From Alphaproteobacteria bacterium MarineAlpha10_Bin3 (GTDB taxonomy: Bacteria; Pseudomonadota; Alphaproteobacteria; UBA8366; GCA-2717185): a stretch of DNA of 5,597 nt. The translations under genes were made by a program, and so were the position numbers. The stretch is from positions 1 through 5,597 of the forward strand of contig PTKA01000125.1 in assembly GCA_002937525.1 (NCBI GenBank), read 5' to 3'. The notes beneath the pieces were generated by a model, which did no database searches, had not been told where the DNA came from, and saw only the letters and a program-made list of their open reading frames with translations. Shown here piece by piece: positions 1-5,334 of the stretch (the first letter of the stretch is position 1; each line of letters opens with the position of its first letter).

Positions 1-20
1 AACCAAAACAGATCACTCAT
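1..20 (-). CDS. IS5-family transposase, N-terminal six codons only
   Basis: The reverse complement of bases 1-20 begins ATG and reads MSDLFW before leaving the window. That opening matches the very common MSDLFWL start of IS5-family (IS427-type) transposases of alphaproteobacteria, whose full protein is a DDE enzyme that cuts and rejoins DNA at the element ends. A perfect Shine-Dalgarno site lies 7 bases upstream of the ATG, which makes a real gene start likely despite the short visible piece. The gene is divergent from the symporter at 351. No catalytic residue is visible, so whether the transposase is intact cannot be judged. Six residues could match by chance, and a different divergent gene remains possible. 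Confidence 0.55.
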
Positions 21-27
21 GGCAACG

Positions 28-34
28 CCTCCTT
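28..34 (-). promoter_or_regulatory. Ribosome binding site of the leftward transposase
   Basis: The minus strand reads AAGGAGG here, a full match to the anti-16S consensus, with 7 bases before the ATG at 20-18. It is the main evidence that a gene starts at the window edge. The same bases sit in the loop and upper stem of a small hairpin (19-45: ATGGCA/TGCCAT outer arms, GCC/GGC inner arms), which would partly hide the site in mRNA. This fits the low translation usual for transposases, but that is an inference. Confidence 0.6.
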
Positions 35-127
35 GGCTATGCCATTGAATCAGGCCGTCATAATCTACGCAAGTGAATTAATAGGTCCTGACCCTAGTTA
101 TCTGGGTCAGCCCCTTTCAATCAGTTA

Positions 128-156
128 TTGACTTTTCCCAAGCTTCGTGAAAATTT
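128..156 (+). promoter_or_regulatory. Possible promoter for the symporter gene
   Basis: TTGACT (128-133) resembles a -35 box. At a 17-base spacing lies the AT-rich stretch GAAAATTTTA (149-158), where AAATTT (151-156) could be a poor -10 box. A start near 163 would give a leader of about 190 bases containing the foldable region at 175-345. It lies outside the presumed IS end, so it would be host DNA. The -10 match is weak. Confidence 0.2.
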
Positions 157-174
157 TACCAAACGCGTAGAGAA

Positions 175-345
175 ACCGGCCGCTGGATCGGTGCGAAACG
201 AGGACCCGCGCAAAACGGGTCCCATAAGGCACCGGCGGTGGATGCTTTGGCCGCCCGAGGATGGCCGGTATGCGACCCGAGTGGGAGGGAGTGGCTTTAC
301 TTGCGCCACGCTCTTCTTTCGGTACCTGTACTTAGAGCGGGAGGG
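175..345 (+). promoter_or_regulatory. Structured 5' leader of the symporter gene, possible cis-regulatory RNA
   Basis: No convincing gene is present between the IS end and the symporter, but several complementary segments nest without conflict. An outer helix pairs ACCGGCC (175-181) with GGCCGGT (263-269). It encloses CGGTGC (189-194) with GCACCG (229-234), topped by GGACCCG (202-208) with CGGGTCC (216-222), and a second arm GCGG (235-238) with CCGC (251-254). The internal loop between the two stacked helices is GAAACGA opposite CATAAG. Downstream, GTGGC (291-295) pairs with GCCAC (305-309), and GCTCT (310-314) with AGAGC (334-338). The last helix abuts the ribosome binding site GGGAGGG (339-345), 5 bases before the ATG. 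I recognise no known riboswitch class. GC-rich DNA forms helices by chance, so this is a hypothesis. Confidence 0.35.
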
Positions 346-350
346 TTTTC

Positions 351-2312
351 ATGTCTGCTAAAGTCATATGGCTATTCGTCTTTGTTGCGCTTTATTGGAG
401 CTACTGTATTTTCTGGGGCATCAAATGCGCCATGATGGCCAAGACAGCCACCGATTATTTTATTTCCGGTCGGCAAATTTCGATGTGGGTGTTCGTTCTG
501 GCGGCCACCGCGACATCGTTTTCCGGTTGGACGTTTATGGGACATCCGGGTTTGGTGTACCGGGATGGATTCCAATATGCCTATGCCTCGTTTTACGCGA
601 TCACGATTCCGTTTACCGGGGTCATGTTCCTCAAACGCCAATGGATGTTGGGCAAGCGCTTCGGCTATGTCACGCCGGGTGAAATGCTGGCCGACTATTT
701 CCGCGGCGACGCGATCCGGATTTTGACGGTCATCGTGGCCCTGCTGTTCTCGGTCCCGTATCTGGGCCTGCAACTGCGCGCCTCGGGTTTCCTGTTCAAC
801 GTCCTGACCGATGGCCTGATCGATATCGAAATCGGCATGTGGGTTCTGTCCGTCGTCGTGCTGGTCTATGTGGCGTCGGGTGGTCTTCGCGCGGTGGCCT
901 ATGTGGATACCCTGCAATGTATCCTGCTGGCCATGGGCATCGTCATCACCGGCTTTATCGCGTTGAACGCGGCCGGCGGTTTCGAGGCGATGAACCAGGG
1001 ATTTGCCAAATTAGCCGCCTCGGAGGTCGGCAAATGGGGTACAACGCCGGAGGGCTATAACGCCTACTTTGCCATCCCCGGCGTGATCCAGTGGACGGCC
1101 GGTCTGGGTAAGGAAACACCGGTCGGCGGTCTTTGGACCGGCGTCATGGTGCTGACCTATATGTTTGCGCTGATGGGCATTCACTCCGCCCCGGCGTTCA
1201 CCATGTGGTCGTTTGCCAACAACGATCCCAAGCCGTTTGCGACCCAGCAAGTGTGGGCGTCTTCGTTCGGTATCGGCCTGATCCTGTTCTTCTTCACCGC
1301 TTTCCAGGGTATGGGCGCGCATCTTCTGGGCGCCAACGGGGCGGTCACGGCGGAAACCGGGATGCTGGCAAGCATCCTGCCGGATCTGACGGCGAACAAA
1401 CAGGGCGGTCTGGTTCCCCACTACTTCAACACGATCGGGGAGTCGATGCCGTGGCTGGTCGGATTGCTGGCGGTCTGTGCGCTGGCGGCGATGCAGTCGA
1501 CGGGTGCCGCCTATATGTCAACGGCCGGCGGCATGCTGACCCGCGACCTCTATAAACGCTATCTGAACCCCGGCGCGTCGCATAAGACGCAGAAACTGTT
1601 CGGGCGGATCGGCGTTGCCGCTATCGTTCTCGCGGCCCTGGCCGTGGCGACCTTCTCGAAGGACGCCCTGGTCTTGTTGGGCGGTCTGGCGGTTGCCTTC
1701 GGCTTCCAGATGTGGCCGTCATTGGCCTCCGTCACCTGGTTCCCGTGGATGACCCGTCAAGGGGTTACATGGGGGCTGGCGGCGGGCTGTATCGGCGTCA
1801 TCTTTTCCGAAAATTTCGGCACCTCGATCGCCGGTTTCGTCGGAATCGACCTTCCCTGGGGCCGGTGGCCGTTGACCATGCATTCGGCGTTCTGGGGGAT
1901 GCTGCTGAATCTGGGCGTCTGCCTGCCGTTATCGGCGATGACCCAGGACCCGGCGGAAACCGAGCACAGGATGAAGTATCACAACTTCCTGCGCGAACAT
2001 GCCAGCCTGTCACCGGAGAAAAAGGGCCTCGTGCCGGTCGCCTGGGCGATCACGCTCTTGTGGTTCTTCTTCGGCGTCGGCCCTGGCGCCGTCATCGGCA
2101 ACGATATCTTTGGCGCGCCAAATGCCGGCTACGACGCCTGGACCTTTGGCATGCCGTCGATCTGGGTCTGGCAGATTCTGTTCTGGGCGCTTGGCGTCGG
2201 CATGATGTGGTTCCTCGCCGTCAAGATGGAAATGTCCACGCCGCCGGATAAGACAGTCGAAGCCCTGGTGGAAGACATCGGCGACGCGGCGATCGATGCG
2301 CCCACTACCTAG
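351..2312 (+). CDS. Sodium:solute symporter family (SSF) transporter, PutP-like core
   Basis: This inner-membrane protein of 653 residues most likely imports a small organic solute driven by the sodium gradient. The SSF core is clear: TDYFISGR (34-41), SGWTFMGHPG (58-67), ASGGLRAVAYVDTLQ (175-189) and the helix AAMQST (379-384) running into LTRDLYKRYL (396-405). Aligned from memory to E. coli PutP, R41 matches R40, and S383/T384 match the sodium ligands S340/T341. S56 replaces the important D55. About 15 membrane helices are visible. It is longer than PutP (about 500): a 55-residue loop at 207-262 and a charged linker at 531-558 followed by two extra hydrophobic helices (560-580 and 604-625). 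The start is fixed by GGGAGGG just upstream. It appears to be a single-gene unit with its own terminator. The substrate cannot be read from sequence; proline, pantothenate, acetate or others are possible. Confidence 0.93.
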   Translation: MSAKVIWLFVFVALYWSYCIFWGIKCAMMAKTATDYFISGRQISMWVFVLAATATSFSGWTFMGHPGLVYRDGFQYAYASFYAITIPFTGVMFLKRQWMLGKRFGYVTPGEMLADYFRGDAIRILTVIVALLFSVPYLGLQLRASGFLFNVLTDGLIDIEIGMWVLSVVVLVYVASGGLRAVAYVDTLQCILLAMGIVITGFIALNAAGGFEAMNQGFAKLAASEVGKWGTTPEGYNAYFAIPGVIQWTAGLGKETPVGGLWTGVMVLTYMFALMGIHSAPAFTMWSFANNDPKPFATQQVWASSFGIGLILFFFTAFQGMGAHLLGANGAVTAETGMLASILPDLTANKQGGLVPHYFNTIGESMPWLVGLLAVCALAAMQSTGAAYMSTAGGMLTRDLYKRYLNPGASHKTQKLFGRIGVAAIVLAALAVATFSKDALVLLGGLAVAFGFQMWPSLASVTWFPWMTRQGVTWGLAAGCIGVIFSENFGTSIAGFVGIDLPWGRWPLTMHSAFWGMLLNLGVCLPLSAMTQDPAETEHRMKYHNFLREHASLSPEKKGLVPVAWAITLLWFFFGVGPGAVIGNDIFGAPNAGYDAWTFGMPSIWVWQILFWALGVGMMWFLAVKMEMSTPPDKTVEALVEDIGDAAIDAPTT

Positions 2313-2331
2313 CCAATAGCGATCGCATCGC

Positions 2332-2366
2332 AAGGGGGAGGGTTTCGGCCCTTCCCCTTTTTTTTT
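2332..2366 (+). terminator. Intrinsic terminator of the symporter gene
   Basis: An 11-bp stem pairs 2332-2342 (AAGGGGGAGGG) with 2349-2359 (CCCTTCCCCTT), with one G-U wobble and the six-base loop TTTCGG. A run of nine T residues (2358-2366) follows. It starts 20 bases after the symporter stop codon. This is a textbook Rho-independent terminator and separates the symporter from the next pair of genes. Confidence 0.93.
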
Positions 2367-2417
2367 GCGCCACGCCGTGGCACAAATAACGAAATATGCC
2401 GACGGTGCCATAGCGAC

Positions 2418-2657
2418 ATGGAATATTTGATGAATGCCCAATGGCTGTGGACCCTGCTGCTGGGGGCCGGCCTGTATTTGCCGGTGCGCAAGCTGATCTG
2501 GGTGATGGCCGTGCGCCGGGCGGAACGCCGGGGCGGACCGGCCGACGACGAAAAGCGCGACGCCATCAGGAAGCGGGCATACGTCACCGCGGCGCTGCTG
2601 TGTTTCATATTCGCCGTCCTGTACACCCAGGTTTTGTTTCAGGCGCAGACGCCATGA
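2418..2657 (+). CDS. Small two-helix membrane protein, unknown function
   Basis: The product is 79 residues with a hydrophobic helix at about 8-30, a basic and acidic cytoplasmic-type loop at about 31-51 (RRAERRGGPADDEKRDAIRK) and a second helix at about 54-74. I recognise no named family. The second helix and the ATGA overlap with the following TPR gene support it being real, and the two products probably work together at the membrane. The ATG at 2418 is the first in frame. Codon 5 (2430) is an alternative start, and neither has a good ribosome binding site. It lies 51 bases after the symporter terminator, so it should have its own promoter. A dyad TGGCAC (2378-2383) / GTGCCA (2405-2410) sits in that gap. 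Confidence 0.75.
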   Translation: MEYLMNAQWLWTLLLGAGLYLPVRKLIWVMAVRRAERRGGPADDEKRDAIRKRAYVTAALLCFIFAVLYTQVLFQAQTP

Positions 2658-3265
2658 ACCGGGAAATTCTTCGCCGCTACGTTTTTCTGATGGGGGCGGC
2701 CACGGTCGTGATGTTCGCGGTGTGGGCATTTACCCGGCAAGCGGTGGAGACCCCGCTGGGCGATTATGAAGTGCGCCAGGGCGATATCTTCCTGAGCGAC
2801 GAGAAATACGACGGCGCGCTGGAGCGTTTCACCGCCGCGCTCGTGATAATGCCCGACCATCGCGGCGCGCTGATGGGCCGGGGAATCGCCTATATGCAAT
2901 CGGGCCGGATTGCCGAGGCCGAGGCGGAATTCACCTACCTCATCGGCTTCCTGATAAAATCCCTGGAACCCGACGATCTGACCGGCATCGGCACGCTGGC
3001 GTCGGCCTATACCAACCGGGGCATTCTTTACGACCGCACCGGACGCTACCAAAAAGCGCTGGGCGATTACATCGACGCCTTGAAAACCGACGCGGAAACC
3101 GTCGAGGGGCCCGGCTTGATCGCCCGGGTTCTCTACGCCACGCCGAACCCGGCGACGGTTCGAAAGCGCGCCATCTATCTGCAAAAACAACTGGCCTTGC
3201 CGCCTGAAAAACGGTTCTTGCGCCTGCCGGAAAAGGATGACGACCAGCGGATGTATAAGCCTTGA
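2654..3265 (+). CDS. Membrane-anchored tetratricopeptide-repeat protein
   Basis: The product is 203 residues. One hydrophobic segment near the N-terminus (about 9-29), preceded by arginines, looks like an uncleaved anchor that puts the rest in the periplasm. Three TPR-like units follow: about 38-71 (YDGALERFTAAL with MPDH), 72-105 (GRGIAYMQSGRIAEAEAEF) and 115-148 (AYTNRGILYDRTGRYQKAL). The tail is charged and proline-rich. TPR units are protein-binding scaffolds, so this is probably an assembly or adaptor protein, but no partner is evident apart from the small membrane protein just upstream. The ATG overlaps that gene's stop as ATGA, which indicates translational coupling. The open frame extends upstream to 2441, but that part overlaps the upstream gene and is a shadow. 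Confidence 0.85.
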   Translation: MNREILRRYVFLMGAATVVMFAVWAFTRQAVETPLGDYEVRQGDIFLSDEKYDGALERFTAALVIMPDHRGALMGRGIAYMQSGRIAEAEAEFTYLIGFLIKSLEPDDLTGIGTLASAYTNRGILYDRTGRYQKALGDYIDALKTDAETVEGPGLIARVLYATPNPATVRKRAIYLQKQLALPPEKRFLRLPEKDDDQRMYKP

Positions 3266-3270
3266 GGTTC

Positions 3271-3399
3271 TAGAGCGGATTCACAGGATTGATGCAGATC
3301 ATCAATCCTGTGAATCCGCTCGCTTTCAATAAGGTGAGCAAAGCGACAGGATCAACGTGAATCGCCTCTGGCGATTCCCATCAATCCTGATTTGCTCTA
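3271..3399. repeat. Tandem palindromic intergenic repeat (REP/BIME- or MITE-like)
   Basis: The stretch is bounded by TAGAGC (3271-3276) and GCTCTA (3394-3399) and holds two palindromes. The first pairs 3273-3294 with 3300-3321 perfectly over 22 bp around a 5-base loop. The second, 3336-3397, is imperfect: GAGCAAA/TTTGCTC at the base, CAGGAT (3347-3352)/ATCCTG (3384-3389) next, and GAATCGCC (3359-3366)/GGCGATTC (3370-3377) at the top with loop TCT. The ten-mer CAGGATTGAT occurs once directly (3284-3293) and twice in reverse (3301-3310, 3380-3389). This layout fits a dispersed palindromic repeat or a small non-autonomous element. It lies between convergent genes, 5 bases after the TPR stop, and may end transcription from both sides, although there is no T-run. 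Confidence 0.85.
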
Positions 3400-3597
3400 A
3401 AAGCTGACGACGCCGAGAACGTCTTGGAACAGGACCTTGAAGAAAAACACCGCCGCAATGGCGCCGAACAGCAAATGCACGAATTCGGTTTTGCCCTCCT
3501 TGTCCCGAAAACTGATGCCGTGCCAGGCGACAAGGGCGGTGACCGTCAGGAAGACGAAATTGATAGCGGATTCGAAATCGTCGGCGAATTCAAACAT
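3397..3597 (-). CDS. Small two-helix membrane protein, unknown function
   Basis: The product is 66 residues with hydrophobic helices at about 9-28 and 40-62, separated by a short charged loop (FRDKEGKTEF). I recognise no named family. The ATG at 3597 is the only in-frame start nearby, and no clear ribosome binding site precedes it. It lies 45 bases after the 179-residue gene on the same strand, so it is probably the last gene of that transcript. The stop codon TAG (3399-3397) is made from the border of the palindromic repeat, which suggests the original C-terminus may have been longer or different. The plus-strand frames here are rich in charged residues and look like shadows. Confidence 0.65.
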   Translation of the reverse strand: MFEFADDFESAINFVFLTVTALVAWHGISFRDKEGKTEFVHLLFGAIAAVFFFKVLFQDVLGVVSF

Positions 3598-3642
3598 GCT
3601 TGGTGCGATGGCCGGTCGTCGATTTACGCCAATGAATAGCGT

Positions 3643-4182
3643 TCACGGCTGGCCGCCATCGGTGCTGAGGCCCTGGCTTTGCGTGACCGTATCGGACCGG
3701 CCCCAGGAAATCGCCTGCTTGCGCGGCTTCAGGGTGTCTTCGTCCAGATAGGGCGGCAACAGGCCGGCCGGCGAACCGACCGACATCTCGGCCAGCACCA
3801 GGCCGCCACCGACAACCAGAATCACCGCCATCACGGCGAGGCCAAACCGGACGCGGCCACCGGGAACCGAATTGTGATATTCATTGTCATAGCGGTGATA
3901 GGCCGGGTCCCGGTCGTCGATCCGGCCCTGATCGGCTTGCGCAAGTATGTTTCGGGCGTAATGCCGGGCCCACGGCGGTATCTGGCTATGCAACATGTAG
4001 GTCGCGAACAGCCGGTCCATCATGGCCTCGGGCAAGTCCCGGCCATGCCATTTCCGGTACGCCAATTGAAGAAGTTGAAATTCACCGATCTGCAACAGGT
4101 TGGCGGCCGACACGATCACGGCCTTTTCCTTGAATTCAAGTTCTTCGCGGTCCGGGCGCAGGAGCATCTTAAAGAAATTCAT
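3643..4182 (-). CDS. Conserved-looking single-helix membrane protein, unknown function
   Basis: The product is 179 residues. The N-terminal part is soluble: an acidic segment DREELEFKEK (11-20), then amphipathic helices through about 82 with the striking stretch LLQIGEFQLLQLAYRKWHGR (29-48). A linker rich in D, R and Y follows, then one membrane helix at about 113-132 and a C-terminal tail of 47 residues with PPYLDEDTLKPRK (143-155). The lack of a signal peptide suggests the N-terminal part is cytoplasmic and the tail periplasmic. I recall similar unnamed proteins in Rhodospirillales but can assign no function. No ribosome binding site is at normal distance from the ATG. TAATAT (4194-4189) lies just upstream, so a leaderless message is possible. 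The plus-strand frame over this gene is arginine- and histidine-rich and is a shadow. Confidence 0.78.
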   Translation of the reverse strand: MNFFKMLLRPDREELEFKEKAVIVSAANLLQIGEFQLLQLAYRKWHGRDLPEAMMDRLFATYMLHSQIPPWARHYARNILAQADQGRIDDRDPAYHRYDNEYHNSVPGGRVRFGLAVMAVILVVGGGLVLAEMSVGSPAGLLPPYLDEDTLKPRKQAISWGRSDTVTQSQGLSTDGGQP

Positions 4183-4222
4183 TGCGTCATATTAAACGAA
4201 TTTCCATCCTAAGGGGACTCAA

Positions 4223-4250
4223 TAAGGCCAATCTTGTAAGGCCAATCCTG
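4223..4250. repeat. Two-copy 14-base tandem repeat
   Basis: TAAGGCCAATCTTG (4223-4236) is followed immediately by TAAGGCCAATCCTG (4237-4250), with one mismatch (4234 versus 4248). It lies in the 99-base gap between the dehydrogenase stop and the start of the 179-residue gene, 41 to 68 bases upstream of that start. This placement could suit an upstream activator or repressor site, though no regulator is suggested. No terminator is visible in this gap. Confidence 0.7.
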
Positions 4251-4281
4251 TTTAATGGCGGACCGCGCGCCTCAGCCTCCG

Positions 4282-5334
4282 TCAGCCGGGGTGCCCGCTG
4301 GCGGGGCGGCCCATGATGGCCTCGAACCGTTCGGCGAATTTTGGCCAGACATTGGGATTGACGCAGCGTGGCGGAAATTCGCCGTTCAGAATCTGGCGCC
4401 ATTGAATGGCCGCCCCCTTCATCGCTTTTTGTGCGCTTTGGTGGGTCAATGCGGCAATGTGGGGCGATGCCAGTACGTTGTCGAATGCAAGCAGCGGATG
4501 GTCGATCGGCGGCGGTTCCTGCCTCCATACATCCAGTCCAGCACCGGCCAGTTGGCCGGCTTGCAGGGCGCGGGCGAGCGCGTCCTCGTCGTGAATGCCG
4601 CCGCGCCCGATGGTGATGAAATAGGCGCTGGGTTTCATCCGCGCAAATTCCGCCGCCCCGAACATGCCCCTGGTCTCGTCGTTCAATCCGCAACTGACCA
4701 GCACGAAGTCGGCTTTTTCGAGTAGTTCCGGGAACGCGACCAGGGTGGCGTTTCGCTGCGCCGCCTGATCGGGGTTGAGGCGCGGATGGGTCGCGAGGAC
4801 GGTCATGCCGAACGCGGTTTGGCAAATTTCCGCCACCCGCGCGCCGATGTGACCGAGGCCGACAACGCCGAGCGTCTGGCCGAAAATATCGTCGTTGCGA
4901 TAGGCGAAGCGGTCCAGATCCGGGTCGCGCCGCAAGGCTTGATTGACCTGCGCGATTTTCTTGGTCAGGCACAACATCATGGCGACGGCGTGTTCGGCGA
5001 CGGCTTGCGCGTTCAACCCGGCCTGGTTGGCGACCAGGATTCCGGCCTCGGAACAGTCTTCGACATCGATCGAATCATATCCGGCACCGCCGGTGCAAAC
5101 CGCCAGCAGATTGGGGCATCGGGCGATAAAGTCCCGGTCGATGACGAAATGCGCCGGGATCAAGGAGCGGCTGCCGCGCGTGTGATACCCGTGGACCATG
5201 GCAAGCGCGTCGGTTACCGCTGTATCGTTCATCTCGCGGTCGATCCGGGTCAAGGCGATATCGCCGTCCTGGGTCAGGGTTCGCGCGAACAGCGCTGCGT
5301 CCAGCAGCCGCTCGAAATAACACACCTGCTTCAC
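4282..5334 (-). CDS. D-2-hydroxyacid dehydrogenase, NAD(P)-dependent
   Basis: This cytoplasmic enzyme of 350 residues should interconvert a 2-oxoacid and a D-2-hydroxyacid. Numbered from the GTG start, it shows the substrate-domain motif TGGAGYDSID (81-90), the nucleotide-binding GLGHIG (159-164), and the catalytic triad: R244 in GRGG, E273 in QEPP, H292 in SPHIAALT. Length fits the family (310-350). The second Rossmann strand ends in ATHPR (181-185), where NAD-preferring members have aspartate, so NADP use or mixed specificity is possible. The frame is open upstream to 5448, but that part overlaps the CoA-transferase. The GTG at 5334 overlaps the upstream TGA as GTGA, and the family's N-terminal strand begins right after it (KQVCYFERLL). 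The substrate is unknown; glyoxylate/hydroxypyruvate reductase and phosphoglycerate-dehydrogenase-like roles are alternatives. Confidence 0.92.
   Translation of the reverse strand: MKQVCYFERLLDAALFARTLTQDGDIALTRIDREMNDTAVTDALAMVHGYHTRGSRSLIPAHFVIDRDFIARCPNLLAVCTGGAGYDSIDVEDCSEAGILVANQAGLNAQAVAEHAVAMMLCLTKKIAQVNQALRRDPDLDRFAYRNDDIFGQTLGVVGLGHIGARVAEICQTAFGMTVLATHPRLNPDQAAQRNATLVAFPELLEKADFVLVSCGLNDETRGMFGAAEFARMKPSAYFITIGRGGIHDEDALARALQAGQLAGAGLDVWRQEPPPIDHPLLAFDNVLASPHIAALTHQSAQKAMKGAAIQWRQILNGEFPPRCVNPNVWPKFAERFEAIMGRPASGHPG

Larger units (their letters stand above)
1..97 (-). mobile_element. End of an IS5-family-like insertion sequence (partial)
   Basis: The leftmost bases hold the start of a transposase gene reading out of the window, so this stretch should be the transposase-proximal end of an insertion sequence. 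Read on the minus strand, the presumed terminus begins near CTAGGGTCAGGACCTATT (97 down to 80) and is followed by about 60 bases of leader before the transposase ATG. The exact outer border is uncertain. CTGACCC (88-94) and GGGTCAG (104-110) form a 7-bp inverted repeat with a 9-base loop, so the element might extend to about 116. The other end lies outside the window, so neither the terminal inverted repeat nor the target duplication can be confirmed. The family call rests on the recognised N-terminus and on remembered similarity of the end sequence. Confidence 0.5.

Noticed and set aside
231..290. Resemblance to an FMN riboswitch (ACCGGCGGT at 231-239)
   Set aside because: Only one short conserved string matches. 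The other FMN-element boxes are absent, and the downstream gene is not a riboflavin gene.
121..309. Open frame of 62 codons on the minus strand in the leader
   Set aside because: No ribosome binding site and no recognisable protein features; GC-rich non-coding DNA gives such frames by chance.
128..361. Open frame of 77 codons on the plus strand in the symporter leader
   Set aside because: No ribosome binding site, an arginine- and glycine-rich composition without domain pattern, and it overlaps the symporter start. The foldable RNA explains the region better.
372..917. Long minus-strand frame inside the symporter gene
   Set aside because: It is antisense to a clear SSF protein and rich in His, Arg and Gln, typical of a shadow of a GC-rich gene.
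2369..2410. Small hairpin (2369-2381) and TGGCAC/GTGCCA dyad before the 79-residue gene, considered as an operator or sigma-54 promoter
   Set aside because: The GG/GC spacing of a sigma-54 site is not met, and a 6-base dyad is too short to call as an operator alone.
2010..2729. Minus-strand frame of 239 codons crossing the symporter terminator
   Set aside because: It covers the end of one real gene, a terminator and another real gene on the opposite strand, with no family resemblance.
3679..4212. Plus-strand frame of 177 codons opposite the 179-residue gene
   Set aside because: The minus-strand reading has a proper membrane helix and balanced composition; the plus reading is rich in Arg, His and Gly.
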